A stretch of 64,000 nucleotides of DNA from Chelonoidis abingdonii (Eukaryota > Chordata > Testudines > Testudinidae). The position numbers and the translations under genes are program-made. The stretch lies in contig NC_133773.1 of the NCBI RefSeq assembly GCF_003597395.2, positions 77,160,248 through 77,224,247 on the forward strand, given 5' to 3'. The notes below the pieces were generated by a model. That model was not told the DNA's origin. It saw only the letters and a list, made by a program, of their open reading frames with translations, and did not search any database. Positions 10,565 to 24,090 of the stretch are shown here, one piece after another; the stretch's first letter is position 1, and every line of letters begins with the position of its first letter.

Positions 10565-10878
10565 TGGGGACCGGTCTGTCATTGTCAACTCCATGTCAGC
10601 CCCGAAACAACGGGTTTCACATTCTCTGCTTTGTATTGTAACCTTCATGGGGTGTGATCTTTTGTGGGTGAAAGCATCTATTTTGAGGCCATGCTTTGAC
10701 ACCTGGTGGAAAGACTGTCAGAGATGATGTGTCTGGGCAATCAACTCTGAATTACTCTTTCCTACTGGAACATTGACTTTGAATGACTTTACATAGAAGC
10801 AAAAGGGTGGGGAAGGCTGAGCTTGGACTCTCCTGCCCAAAACATAAGCAAATAGGGGACAGATGGTTTTAAAAGAGT

Positions 10879-11252
10879 ATAGGGTTACCATATTTCAGGG
10901 TCCCAAAAAGAGGACACTGTGGGAAAGGGAATTGGAGAGGGCAGTGTCGATCCCTGTCACAGTGGTAGTCGGGCTGATGGAGCCCAGAATGCAGCAACAG
11001 CCATCAGTCAGCCACTCCCTGTTGGGGGCCCCCTTCCCAAAGCTGTGGGCTGGATGGGCGGGATCTTGCAGCTCTGGCTGCAGGGGAATAGACCCTTCGG
11101 GAAGCAGACTGATCGGAGCTGTTTCGGAGCTGTAGCATCTGCTCTGCAAAAATCCTGGACATTGCCTGTTGTTTGAAAAATCTGCCAGGATGAGGCAGAG
11201 GCTCAGAAAAGAGGCAATGTCCTGGAAAACCAGGATGTATGGTAACCCTGTA
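10879..11252. mobile_element. MITE with TAGGGTTACCATA-type ends
   Basis: About 370 bp. The left end TAGGGTTACCATATTTCAGG pairs with the right end CCAGGATGTATGGTAACCCTGTA. TA dinucleotides lie at both borders. The GC-rich interior produces chance reading frames. Confidence 0.7.
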
Positions 11253-13900
11253 AAAGAAGGATGCTTCTCTCAGAAGGGAAGGACAACCATGACGTGCAAG
11301 AGGACCAAGTCAAGAAGGCAGGAAGGGCTGCCTGGTCTAAGAATGCTGACCAAAGTCAGGACTCCCAGGAGAGGGGAGATTGGATGGGCATGCTTTACAG
11401 GTTTTTGCTGGTTTTTCATAGAACTGTAACTCTATTGCTATTAGACTGTGATTGTGGTTAAACATTTCTTTGCTAAGCCTGTGTTCCTTGTTTTCCTGCA
11501 ATGTTATCCCTGAAGAGTTTAATCAAGGTACCAGAGCTCCCACAGCCAGGTCAGCTCTGGAGGAACATGCCTAAGTAATTGGGGCCTCTGGAAGCCTGAG
11601 GCATTTTTTGCAGGGTGTAAGGTGGCTGTACAGTGGTAGTCGGCTGGTGGAAGCTCAGAATGCAGCAACAGCCGTCAAGTCAACAACTTCAGGGTCCTAC
11701 TGCCCAGGAAGGACGTCAGACACTGGGCCTGCACCTGCATGTGCCTCGGAGACCCCGAGCTAGCTATGGTGATCAGTCACTGCCTAGACATGGGGATTTA
11801 GGAGAACATGGGGCCCAGGATTTGGGGCTGTTTGCAATAGGCTGGTGTATGCCCAGAGGTAGGACTGGACCAGCTTGCAACACCATCTATAACACTTTCT
11901 ATTGATGTGGTTATAACCATCAGTAATGGAAACAACTCATAGCTATAACATTGAATAATCATTTATGAACCTTTTATAAATAAAATCTATTTTTGAGTAA
12001 TTAGGCAATAACTTGGTAACTAAACACTTCCACAATTAAATTCTTACACTAGTGTCATTGCATCGTAAATAAGTCCTTCTCTTCCTCCCATTTTGTGCAG
12101 TGCAAATGAGTTCTCTATTCTCTAGCTGCACGGCAGTTTTCAGAGAGGGTAGCATAGTCAATGTTTATTACAAAAAGAGGATACATTTTTAAAAAGGGGA
12201 CTACATGCAAAAGAGAAAAATAAATCATAAACTCTAGTCAATGGCAATTCTTGCTCATGATTGTACCTGCTCTCTGTAGTAGTGAAACTTGCACTAAATT
12301 TGGAGCTTGCTGTCTCCTTTATGGATAAATTATTTCTCAGAATTCCTGCTTGAAGTTTATTTTTGATGGGTTGGTGTTCAACTGCCAACCAACTACAGTT
12401 GTTAGGATGCCTTTGATAAAGTCTCCCTCAGATAGGTTGAAGGTTGCTGTGAAGTGCTTTTATTAAAAAGGAAAAGAGCTGCTATCAAACAAATGCACAC
12501 AAATATAACTTCTTACAAAAAAAATGGATGTTCCAGTCTGCTAATTAAGACAATAAATAATATCCATAGAATATGAAGAAAAGATGTTAACTCTAGAAGT
12601 TTTGTCCAGTGTAAGAAGATCCTGGAATTTTTCTAGTGAAAGCACCATATCCTTAGGGGAAGCGGACTGAAGAGCCTTAAGAGAAGAGAGAGAGCGCCAA
12701 TTTGTTTTTGCAATTATGCTAAAATACATGGCATGGAGAGTTTGGTTTCACTCTCACTGCAAGTGCGGGATATGTTTAGGAGAAGGACACTTCTCGCTCA
12801 TGTTTAGAGTGGCATGTTCATAGCTCCCCCACTGCAGGGTAGAGTACAGTATCTGGTCTACTTGTTCTTATCTCTCAGGGTCAAGATTCCATAGTTATTG
12901 TGACTAAAGCATATAGAACTTTTCATTTTTGATATGAAGTCAGGTGTTTTTTGTAGCATTATGAAATAACCATTTATAAAAAGATAATGCAGGGGAACAC
13001 ATCTAGTTCTCCCACCTCTACTGATGTATGAAAAAGTAAGCATCAAGCATATCAACATATGACTAGATCCCAACATGTATTACTTTCTTAAGGTTGTAAT
13101 CTGCTCCTTTAGGCACTGATGTTATACGTAAAGATACTTTCTGTGGTATACTTAACACTCCACAAGCACTTTGAATACTTGTTTTCAAATAAATTTGATG
13201 CAAGAAACTGCTGATGTATTTCATATAATTTTTATGAAGAATTGGAAGATACATACACTCTTGTGTTGGAGCTGATAAAATGCAAGCTGTTTACTACTGT
13301 TCCTGTTTATTATTAAAAGTATGCAGTCAAACTGGTGAAAAACAGTACGTGGCTGAAAGACAAGATCGGCTTAAAATTCCGATACTGAAAAAGCGCTAAA
13401 CAAACAACATCTTGGGTTGTTGAAATTGAAAACTCTTTAAAAACCTACTTTTAACTGTTCTAGTTGTTTTCTCTTTGCACAATATTCATTATAGGTCATG
13501 AAAATAAATTTGTTGATATTACATTTGTTTATAGCCAGCTTCATTCTGGTTTTCTGAACAGGTTGCTAAAATATTTGGGTTGGAAGCCCTGCAAAGCAAT
13601 GTTACTCCTTTAAAAATAATTCTCTGTTGCAATGTTCTAAAAAGAAATTTCATGGAAGCACTTCTGTTGGTGTTAGAACAATTTGGGAACAAAATTTAGG
13701 TTTTGAGAAAGCAAGCTTCCATCACACAGTGCTCCCTTACAGCATTGAAAATGAGTATATGAAAGAGATTTTTAGAAAGCCCATTAAATGATTAAAGTGT
13801 TTCTTCTCTTGTGTGGACACTTCTAGTTTTGCTAAAGAATTAGGAGATATTTTCATCAAGAAACAATATTTTATTTGCAACTATTTACACAACAAACATG
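11253..13900. other. Intergenic, no gene seen
   Basis: No exon or coding remnant found. Positions 11630-11900 partly repeat phrases of the preceding element (GTGGTAGTCGG...GAATGCAGCAACAGCC occurs at about 10962-11005 and again at about 11634-11674), so a second degenerate copy is present. The remainder is AT-rich. Confidence 0.5.
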
Positions 13901-13912
13901 CCTAAATACTAA

Positions 13913-13990
13913 TACTCTGATTCTGCAAACTCTTTACTAGCCTGAGTAGTCCCCTTGATTTAAAGCACCTGTGTAAATGTTTGTGGCGTG
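13913..13990. repeat. Degraded palindromic MITE (CTGATCCTGCA family)
   Basis: CTCTGATTCTGCAAACTC ... GAGTAGTCCCCTTGATTT resembles one arm of the palindromic family that is clearer at 16676-16805. Only part remains. Confidence 0.4.
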
Positions 13991-16675
13991 GGTCTAAGTA
14001 GATAAAAGAAAGCAAGTAGCCAAGTAAAAACAGGCTCAATTATTATAACTCCTAATATTACAGAACTAGGGAACTTTGACAACGAGAGAACATGCTTTGT
14101 AGTTTGTGTCGGCAAAGCAAAGACTGGTTTATAAAATTATACCCCAAATGATTAGGTTAATATTAATTAGAATTTATGTTACACTTTTCATGGAATGATC
14201 TCCACGTGCCTTTAGAAGGAAAGGTAACTCTCATTATCTCCAGAGTCTGGCTGGTTGCTAGAGGTGGAAAGTGCTAAACGCTGCCAACAATGCCTCTGCA
14301 GGTAGCCGCAATAAGAATCACTGTAGCGTGGATGTTGTACTGCAGTGTGTAATACCGCTTGCTGCCACTAGGGAACAGACGCTTCGCCCTGCAAGTAACG
14401 GGGAACAATCCTCTGTGCTCTTAGGTTATTACACGAAGAGGGTTTGACTGTAGTCTCTACAGGAAGAAGAAGGAGCAGCTACAGGCTTTTAATCCCCAGG
14501 TTAGTTCCAGTGGGGTTGGGCATAGGGACTCCAGCTACATTTCTTCCTTATGGTATCTGTTTATTCAAGCCTAGCAAAGGGGGAGTGGTGAGCCTAGATG
14601 GTTTGGGTGGGGCTGTGCTCCTGGCTCTGAACCTAGGTATGTCAGAAAGGAGAGCATCTAGGAGATGAGTGAGGAGTTTCTGAGCTATGGATAGATTAGG
14701 AGGGGGGGTGCGATGGGGTACTGGGCCTGCCAGGATAGATGAATGGGAGTAGAGGGTCTGGAGTTTGAATGGGAAAGTACTCCTGTTTGAGTGGGGTTTG
14801 GGTAGGAGGGAATTGGGAAATAACTGGGGAAAGTGGGAGGTGCTGGGCTCTCATAGCTGATTACAGGGGGGGATGCTATTAACTGGTGGGAGTGGAAGAC
14901 AGGGAAAGGGGGTAACAGCTGGATTTGGAGAGGATGAGGTTGGGAATAATAAAGAACAGCAAAGGAGTCACAAAGGGATGAATACTATTTTCTTCCATTC
15001 TGCCCTTACTGTAAAGTTTCCAGTTTTTAATTCTGAGAGGGGAAAACGTGGGTGAGAGTTTCATTTTTTTCATAGCTTTCCCCCCTAGCCTCCCTCATCC
15101 CATATAAAATTGCTTCCCCATGACACTCTCCACCTAGTATCCTGTATATGTGTAAAAACAACAAGGAGTCCGGTGGCATAAGCTTTCATGAGTAAAAAAC
15201 CACTTCATCCCTTTCCAGGGGAAATCAGAAAGGCTTGGATACTGGCAGTCTAAGCCCTGTGGGCATCAGCCACCACTGACTATTCTCATTTTACAAAGGG
15301 GAAACTAAATCATTTGTCCAACACTGCACTCCAATAAAATAGGCTGACAAACCTGCCTTCAGCTTTCCTGCTGGACTTTGGCTACTTGGTGGGACTGCCT
15401 AGTTTCTGGATCTCTACCCTGTCTCAGGCTGAGAAGTGATTTTTGCTTTATTGCAGCCATTCTAAATTATCAGGTCTGTTACCCCAAATGAAGTAGAAGA
15501 GGGATGATGACCTGAACCACTGTCTCACCACGAGATTTTAGGGAAGGAAGTTCTAACTGTCCTGAGATTGTTAGGGCTGCTTTTTAAAGGCTAGTCTCAG
15601 TTTGGGTAGACTTTCATTCTGCTTGTGAAAGAAAGGTGTTAGGATTTATTAGTCCAGTCTTGCAGTTAATTTCTTCAAAGAACTTTGAAAATGTTAAGGG
15701 ATGAACTCAGGTATGTGTGACTATTTGCAGCTAAGTGGCACTATAAAATTAGAGGATAAAAATAAAGCGCTGAGTAAACAACTATTTATGCTTATATTGT
15801 AAATGTTTTTGACATTCCCTTTTATTAGTATTAATTTCAGTATTTAGAATGTTACTTAGTGTATTAAGTAAAACTGCTTGAACTTGTATGCATGGTTAAG
15901 AATTACATATTCATATCAAGCCATTTGAGTTGGTCTTGAGCTCATTACATTCTATAGTATATTTTGTGACTTTGTTATTCCTAATTTACATTTATTTGTG
16001 TATGTAAGTGTCTGTATACTTCCTAATCTATACACATGACTTGGATCATATATGTTTTGTGAGGGTATCACACATCTTGAATTGTGGTGTTTTAGTAAAA
16101 TGGTTTTAAAACTTGGTTCTGACTAGAAAGCAAAGTGCAAAACTTTCAAGAGTGCAGAGCACTCAAATCTCTAAGTGAAGTCAGTTGGAACTGCACGTGT
16201 TCATCATTTCTGGAAATTAGGCCTGAAAACATTTTTGCTTCTTTTAGAAGCTTCTTTTAGTGCAAGATTTTGAGTCATTACAAATGAAAGTGCCAGCTCA
16301 TGAATAATTGCCCTCCCCATGACATCTTTTATTGGAATACTATAAACTGAATGCGAATATACAGTTAGAGGAAAATACTCTCATCTAATGCACAGTCCAG
16401 ACACCCCATCTCCCCCGAGTAACACTTATGTCTTGTGTGGAACCACTGTGTGGGATTCCTTATTTTTTGCAAATATTGAAGGATTGTTTGGACCACAAAT
16501 CGTATAATTTACGGGTAACTGTAGCCACTGTGGACTCCAAATTTATACAGACAAACTACAGGATCAGTAAACTTGAACAGATCAAAACTGCTCTTCTGGG
16601 TGCTTTGCTGAAAAAGTTTCTTACATCTAAAAAGCAATGATGCTCTGACAAAAGAAGTCAAGGCACCAAATATAA
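13991..16675. other. Intergenic, no gene seen
   Basis: Mixed AT-rich DNA with a GC-rich, G-run-rich section at 14570-14940 and fragments of repeats: 15158-15215 (phrase AACAACAAGGAGTCCGGTGG, a common reptile repeat) and 15285-15345 (antisense MIR-like, CATTTTACAAAGGGGAAACT). No gene recognised. Confidence 0.5.
15158..15215. repeat. Short repeat fragment (AACAAGGAGTCCGGTGGCA type)
   Basis: Contains AACAACAAGGAGTCCGGTGG then GCATAAGCTTTCATGAGTAAA and a CACTTCATCC-type tail. I recognise it as a truncated, internally deleted copy of a repeat common in turtle DNA. Confidence 0.55.
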
Positions 16676-16805
16676 GCCCTGATCCTGCAGTCACTAATGC
16701 ATATACTTAATCTTAAGCATGTGAATAGTTTTCACTGTCTTCAATCAGTAGTAACATGCTTAGATTTAAGCATATGGATTAAGTACTTGAAGGATTGAAG
16801 CCCTA
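16676..16805. repeat. Palindromic MITE (CTGATCCTGCAG family)
   Basis: The arm CATATACTTAATCTTAAGCATG pairs with CATGCTTAGATTTAAGCATATGGATTAAG further right, around a centre near 16735-16755. The left end begins CCCTGATCCTGCAG. The structure is a decayed long inverted repeat with no coding capacity. Confidence 0.65.
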
Positions 16806-18483
16806 GGCTAGAATCTGCAGATAATGTTCAAAGCCTGACAGCATTAAGTTGGTGGGGCTAACTGAAGGCCGGAAGAGCAGAATGTAAGTTCCCTGAGATT
16901 TTAAGATAGAAAATGATCCTGAATGTGTTGAAAAGGTTTTTTGGTTTCCTCAAGCTTTGGGATACCAAAGTTTTGGGTCAGTTCACAGAGATTTGGACCA
17001 GAGCAATAAAACATTAGGGGTTTTGAAATCAATGAGACTATGCACTATACCCACTAATAAATATTTGCAGGGTTGAGCTCTTGATGTACGGTAAAAATAC
17101 AATCTTTCATCCTCTATGTGGCACTGGCTTGGTAACTAGAATTTCGAACACCAAACATTGTGTTGAAACAAATCTCCTTTCTGTCTGGGTTTGGTTTGGT
17201 GTGAATACTTGCCTATTTGGGAAATCTGAACTGACAGGTAAACTTTTGGGAAGTGTCCTCAGGGCAAACTCCGTTGAAGGAACAGACCATATCATTATAT
17301 TGCCATCAGATGAACAAAAAGCAGCATGGTTACAAACTGTAGAGAACAGAGTATAATGGGAATTACACAAAGGAAGAGCTTACTTTATACATTTATATAA
17401 AATATTTGGTATTGCCTGTCTTTAATAACGTCATATTTAAGAGCAATTAAATTCTGTATAACAAACTTCTTCCCATCAATTTAATTGTTATGAATATAAA
17501 TACTAATAAATATTTTGGGCAACTGATTGACCTGAAGATGATAACTGTAATATTTTTAGAGCCTAAAGTGATATGGTTGATTTTTATTGTTTAGTAACCA
17601 GGATATCTGTATACATATACCTCATAGTTTCTATAAAGTTCCTTCTGTGCTTTTTAATCCAATGTTGTCTTCCATTAGATAGGTTCATCCTTATTTTGCA
17701 TATATAATTGCAGCTCCGTACATAATGTATGAGTGAGAGCAATCATGTTTGCAGCATCTTAAATATAGATTGGAATTAATTTTGTTAGCACGTGAAGGAA
17801 AATAGTCTTTGTTGAGTGAAATTCAGTTAGTTAAATGTGTAAATCCAGACTTCAAGGGGTATTCAAATGCTTTTTACCCCTGATTATCTTTAAAAGGAAT
17901 CTTGAGATCTTGCATATAAAATGTAGAATTCGGGGCATATACCGATGAGGAGTATTTCTCAATGAAGCTGTGCAGAAGAGATGTAGATACGGCTACCCTC
18001 TGATTGTAATTTTCTGATCAGATATTCCCCACTCATGAAACTTCATTTACTAACTCTAGGAAATGCCTAACTTGTAGTGTAGCTAGAAATCCAGAGAAGG
18101 TAGATTAAATTTAATTCTGAGCTGTTCCAAAACCACTAGTGTTATGCCCTGGAAAAAATATCTTCAACAGCTGACAGTTCTTTGGCATTCCACCTATTAA
18201 AGTTAATGCCTTCATGTCCTGGAGGGAAACCTAGTCGCCCAAATGTCCAGGAAGTCAATGAGAAGTCTGACACCTGACCATACATGTCACGTATTTCTAT
18301 AGCAGATACAGACTGGTTATAGAGCTTGCTTATACACACCAGATGTGTTCATCATAAGATCCTTTAATACTCTGTCAGGCATGGCTGGGGTTGGTTTAAA
18401 TAGGGTATTTTACGTAGTGCTGCCAAGTGGCTGAACAATATGATAGTTTAGCATGCCATTACCGTACCAAGATATGTGATTTC
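16806..18483. other. Intergenic, no gene seen
   Basis: Two open stretches (17081-17356 on + and 18142-18339 on -) were examined. Neither matches a family I recognise, and no splice context supports them. They could be fragments of old transposons. Confidence 0.45.
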
Positions 18484-18823
18484 CAATGTTCCCTCTAATC
18501 TTTTACATCCATGTGCAGAATTAATTTTGTTATGGGCACTAATATGGAGGTGATGAGGGTGGGGCCTAGGGGTTTGGAGTGTGAGAGGATGCTCAAGGCT
18601 AGGTGAGAGGGTTTGGGTGTAGGGGGTGCGAACTCTGGGTTGGGGCCAGGGATGAGGGGTTCAGGGTGCAGGCTGCTCGGGCTGTGGCAGGGAGAGAGGA
18701 CTCCCCCCGCAATCCTCTCTTGCTGCAGCAGGCTGCAACCATGACAGAGGCATGCCGCCCCACTGTGCGCCTGCTCAGCCCTTGATAGCCTTCTGCATGG
18801 CCACGCAGCTTAGAGGGAACTTA
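18484..18823. mobile_element. hAT-like MITE, CAATGTTCCCTCTAA ends
   Basis: The left end CAATGTTCCCTCTAATC pairs with the right end CTTAGAGGGAACTTAG as an imperfect terminal inverted repeat. The interior is G-rich then GC-rich. About 340 bp, no coding capacity. I do not see a clean 8-bp target duplication. Confidence 0.65.
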
Positions 18824-20481
18824 GCTGAATGCTTTCTTGGAAGATCAGACAACAATCTATCCTAGAATCACTCTGCAGATATGAAGGAAAAAGAGTGTTT
18901 TCGCCATATATCTTTATTATGGACTGACTGGAGAATATTAACTGTTGTGAGCTGTGCAATGACTGGAGCAAATGGAAGAAGTGACAAAATGAATGCTCTT
19001 GCCTTGTGCTGTTCTTTAAAGAGAAATTATCTGATCAAAAGGAATTCCAGTGAAGGAGTGCACAGGGAGAAATGTAGGCCAGTTAGATAGACATTGCAAG
19101 TTGATATCTTAAAAGTAAGTTTCTCTAGTACAACAAAAATGTCCTCCAAAAGAACCCTAATGCTTTCTCTCCTAATACTAAAAGATGGCTGACTTTGTTT
19201 AATATGATTGACAATTAGTGTTTGAAAAATATATGAATGTGTGACTTCTCCTGAAATAAAAATAGATTAGCCTTTCCACTGCTAATTTTCACTGCTCAGA
19301 GATGTCACAGAAATACTGGCTAGTATTTTTGTTTAGATTGATTAGATTGGCCAATACGAGCTACACTGCTCTTAATTAGTCTTTTAAGGAATGCAGTCAT
19401 GTTGGATTTTGACCATTAATGAGTAATATTCTTTCATCAAGAAAATGGGGCAAGATTTGAAGGATTCAGTACATTCCATAGCTCCTGAAAAGATTGATGG
19501 AGGTTGATGCTAAAGCTACCCAGCCTGGGAGATTTTTAGAAGGTCCCTGAAAAGTACTTCATCTGTCTTAAAATTGTATATTTTGTTCTTTATCATACTG
19601 TGGTATTTTTATGCTCTCTAAACAATGTTTGTAGGATTTCCTCCTATACATTACCATTTACAAATTTCTTATTGCGTTTTGATCACTATTCTTTTTCTGT
19701 CATTGTAATTGCGGGTAGAATGGTCCCCACATTAGTGGGATAGCATCTTTTTGAAAACGTGGATAACTTTAAAAACTCAAAATACTGTTTTGGGGGGCAG
19801 GCTTGGGCCCTGGATGAGATAATGTTGTCAGCTTACAGCTGAACTTCAGCTAGAACTGCTTGTTATTGTAGAAGAACTGATTTTCGTTGTTTCCAAGATC
19901 AACTGCTCTGACTGAAGATACTGCCCCCCCCCACTCCCCAAAAAATTACATAATGGTAATTCATACAATGTATAACTTTAAATTCTTCTTCTCACAAATT
20001 GTAGGGGAAGACTTGCCTATTGTCATTTATTTCAAAATATTGTACATGTGCTCTGATAAAATGTTTAACATGTGAGAAGGGAATCTTTCCCTAGGTGCTG
20101 GTCTTTGGAATTACTGCCTTCTTGCAAACAGTGCATCGGTGTGTAATAAAGTATTTTAAAAGCTAAATACTTTGAGGCTCCACTTTTGTGAAAATCGGAC
20201 CTATCCTGGATGAGGAGCCATGAACTTTGTAATAGAAAGTCAAGACTTACTACTTGTGTTCAGGAGCCACCAGACATCAGAGAAGTCTTTATTTCGTAAG
20301 GGTGGAACTGAAGAGGCTGGGAGGCATTTTATCTTATTTGTATTTTAACACAGCATTACTGTCTTCCTCCAAGAAAGAAATAATTTTTAAGATGGATATA
20401 ATTGCGAAAGTCTCAATTGCTCATCAGATTTATTAGGAGAGGCCTACATATTCCAGATATTAATGCAGTGTGCAGAAAAAC
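18824..20481. other. Intergenic, no gene seen
   Basis: AT-rich, with no recognisable coding sequence. A short C tract lies near 19922-19932. Confidence 0.5.
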
Positions 20482-23460
20482 AGAAATCATAGAAGATTAG
20501 AGTTGGAAGAGACCGTAAGAGGACATCTAGTCGAACCCCCTGCTTGAAGCAGGACCAATCCCAACTAAAACATTCTAGCCAAGGCTTTGTCAAGCCAGGT
20601 CTTAAAAACTGATATGGATGGAGATTCCATCACTTCCCTAGGTAACCCATTCCAGTGTTTCACCACCCTCCTGATGAAATAGTTGTTCCTAATATCCAAC
20701 CTAGACCCTCCCCCACTGCAACTTGAGACCATTGCTCCTTGTTCTGTCATCTGCCGCCATTGAGAACAGCCTAGCTTCATCCTCTTTGGAACTCCCTTCA
20801 GGGAGTTGAAAGCTGCTATCAAATCCCCCCCTTTCTCTACTTTTCTGCAGACTAAATGAGTCCGGTTCCCTCAGCCTCTCCTCATAAGTCATGTGCCCCT
20901 CTGCTGGACTCTCTCCAATTTGTCCACATCCTTTCTGTAGTGGGGGCCCCAAAAATGGACACAATAATCCAGATGTGGCCTCACAAGTGCTAGAGGGGAA
21001 TAATCACTTCCCTTGATCTGCTGGCTGTGCTCCTACTAATGCAGCCCAATATGCCGTTAGCCTTCTTGGCAACAAGGTCACACTATTGGCTCATGTCCAG
21101 CTTCTCGTCTACTGTAATTGTCAGGTCCTTTTCAGCAGAACTTTCGCTTATCCAGTCGGTCCCCAGCCTGTAGCAGTACATGAGATTCGTCTGTCCTAAG
21201 TGCAGAGTCCTGCACTTGTCCTTGCTGAACCTCATCAGATTTCTTTTGGCCCAATCTTCCAGTTTGTCTAGGTCACTCTGGACATTACACTGGAGGGTAG
21301 GTAATCTTCTTCTCCACCCAGTTTAGTGTCCTCCACAAACTTGCCGAGGACACAATCCCATCCCATCATCCAGATCATTAATGAATATGTTCAACAAAAC
21401 TGGCCCCTGGACTGACTCCTGGGGTGTTCCACTTGATACCAGCTGCCAACTAGACATTGAGCTGTTGATCACTGCCTGTTGAACCTGATGATCTAGCCAG
21501 TTTTCTGTCCACCTTATAATCTATTCATACTTTCTTAACTTGCTGGCAAGAGTACTGTGGGAGATTGTATCAAAAGCTTTGCTAAAGTCAAGGTATACCA
21601 TGTCCACTGTTTTCCCCATATCCACAGAGCCAGTTATTTCATCATAGAAGTCTCATCATAAAAGAGACAATTATCTCATCATGGTCAGGCATGACTTGCC
21701 CTTGGTGAATCCATGTTGACTGTTCCTGATCACCTTCCTCTCCTCTAAATGCTTCAAAATGGATTCCTTGAGGACCCGCTCAATGATTTTTCCAGGGACT
21801 GAGGTGAGGCTGACCAGTGTGAAGTTCCCCGGATTCTCCTTCTTCCTTTTTTTTTTTTTTTTTAAATCTGGGCACTATATTTTCCTTTTTCCAATAGTCA
21901 AGAATGTCCCCCAATCGCCATGAGTTTTCAGAGATAATGACCAATGGCTCTGCAATCTCTTCAGCCAACTCCCTCAGCACCCTTGGATGCAGCGCATCCG
22001 GCCCCATGGACTTGTGCATGTCCAGATTTTCTAAATAGTCCTTAACCTGCTCTTTCACCACCGAGGGCTGCTCACCTCCTCCCCATACTGTGCTGCCCAG
22101 TGCAGCAGTATGGGAGCTGACCTTGTCTGTGAAGACCGATGCAAGAAAACCATTGAGTACTTCACCTTTTTCCACCTCATCTGTCACTAGGTTGCCCCCC
22201 CCATTCAGTAAGGGTCCCACACTTTTTCTGACCTTCTCTTGCTAACATACCTGTAGAAACCCTTCTTGTTACCCTTCACATCCCTTGCTAGCTGAAACTC
22301 CAGTTGTGCCTTGGCCTTCCTGATTACACCCCTGCATGCTCAAGCAATATCTTTATACTCCTTCCTAGTCATCTGTCCAAGTTTCCACTTCTTGTAAGCT
22401 TCCTTTTTATGCTTAAGCTCACCAAAGATATTTCTGTTAAACCAAGCTGGTCACCTGCCATATTTTCTGTTCTTTCTGCACATCAGGATGGCTTGTTCCT
22501 GTGCCCTTAATAAGGCTTCTTTAAAATACAGCCAGCTCTCCTGGACTCCTTTCCCCCTCATATTAGTCTCCCAGGGGATCCAGCCCATCAGTTCTCTGAG
22601 GGAGTCAAAGTCTTCTTTTCTGAAGTCCAAGGTCCGTATTTTGCTGCTCTCCTTTATTCCTTTTGTCAAGATCCTGAATTCGACCATGTCATGATCACTG
22701 GGGCCCAGGTTGCCACCTAATTCTACTTCCCCCTACCAATTCTTCCTTGTTTGTGAGCAGCAGATCAAGAGGAGCACAGCCCCTAGTTGGTTCCTCCAGC
22801 ACTTGTACCAGGAAGTTGTCCCCAACACTCTCCAAAAACTTCCTGGATTGTCTGTGCACTGCTGTATTGCTCTCCCAGCAGATGACAGAGGGACCATGAG
22901 AAACCAAAGCCTGTGATTTGGAAACTCCTATTAGTTATCCAAAGAAAACCTTGCCTACCTCCTCCTCCTGGTCTGGTGGTTTATAGCAGATGCCACTATG
23001 ACCTCACCCTTGTTGCTCTTGTCTCCAAACTTAACCCAAAGACTCTCAACAGGCTTTTCTCCAGTTTCATATTGTAGCTCTGAGCAATCATACTACTCTG
23101 TTACATACAGTGCAACTCCGCCATCTTTTTTTCCCCTACCTGTCCTTCCTGAACAGTTTTTATATCCATCCATAATAGTGCTACAGTCATATGAGTTACC
23201 CCACCAAGTCTTTGTTGTTCCAGTCACAGGATAGTTTCTTGACTGTGTGTCAGGACTTCCAATTCTTCCTGCTTGTTTCCCAGGCTTCTTACATTTGTGT
23301 ACAGGCACCTAAGATACCTAATCAATTGCCCTACTTTCTCAGTATGAATCAGGAGGCTTTCCCTCTTGCACCCTCCTCCTTGTGATTCTTCCTGGTATCC
23401 CACTTCCTGACTTACCTCAGGGCTTAAGTCTCCATCCCCTGGTGAACCTAGTAGTTTAAT
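20482..23460 (-). mobile_element. CR1 LINE, 5'-truncated, antisense
   Basis: About 3.0 kb of a CR1 non-LTR retrotransposon on the - strand. The 3' end lies at 20482, where the + strand shows the ATCATAGAA...GAGTTGGAAGAGACC phrase typical of CR1 3' ends. Reading from high to low coordinates: endonuclease remnant at 23308-23093 (TKTWWGNSYD and GGVALYVTE); linker at 22220-21850 (NLDMHKSMGPDALHPRVLRE, then DYWKKENIVP); reverse transcriptase with DFSKAFDT at 21589-21566; the active-site box at 21339-21328; and the C-terminus with RRVVKHWNGLPREV in 20822-20565. Stops and frameshifts are frequent, including a 17-T run at 21847-21863 (poly-A on the coding strand). The upstream ORF1 region is missing. 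Inactive. Confidence 0.95.
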
Positions 23461-24013
23461 CTCTTTTCATCCACAATGACTAAAGTAGCCCCACTGTATG
23501 ATCAAAGTAATTATAATATATACATACACATAATATAGTTCTTCTCTGTATAAGATGGAGCAGATATTGGCTCACTTTTTTATTTTTTTTTAATATTAGT
23601 ATATTCTGAGGTTTCTAGCTATTTCTTGTCTTAGTGCAAGAGAGCACTTTTCATACATTTTCATGAGTGGCTGTTAATTGTAATATTCTGTGTACAGAAT
23701 TTTAACGAATGCCAGGGAGATGAACTGGGCATTTTCAGTTTGATTAATGTCTCTTCTAAGTAGGCTCTTTTATGTATATTGTTGCTTCCTAGGGTACTCT
23801 CAACAGATAAGCTATTGAGTCATCAATCAGTTTCTCAATGACTAATTAACTGGAACAGTTTAAATTTAAACATATTAAAACTGTATGCAATACCCTGCTG
23901 AGGGCGAAAGAAGAAGACTGGTTATTAAATAGACCCAGTTAACATTAATGACTGGAGCAATGTTTTATTGTCATCACAGGACCTACATTAACTGCACGGA
24001 AATAGTAGTTTAG
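23461..24013. other. Intergenic, no gene seen
   Basis: AT-rich sequence between the CR1 copy and a palindromic repeat. Nothing recognised. Confidence 0.5.
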
Positions 24014-24090
24014 GGTCTGATCCAGTGTTCATCGAAATCAGTGGGAGTCTTTCTGTTGACTTCCATGGGCATTGTATCGGGTCCAGCCTG
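24014..24090. repeat. Palindromic repeat (GTCTGATCCAG arms)
   Basis: The left half (GTCTGATCCAGTGTTC...CAGTGGGAGTC) pairs imperfectly with the right half (GACTTCCATGGGCATTGTATCGGGTCC read in reverse complement). A short foldback MITE remnant. Confidence 0.6.

Noticed and set aside
17081..17370. Open frames on both strands around 17.1-17.4 kb
   Set aside because: No recognised domain, frames on both strands equally long, no flanking splice signals.
18142..18339. - strand frame with a plausible-looking protein composition
   Set aside because: I could not match it to any family and it has no exon context; may be a transposon fragment.
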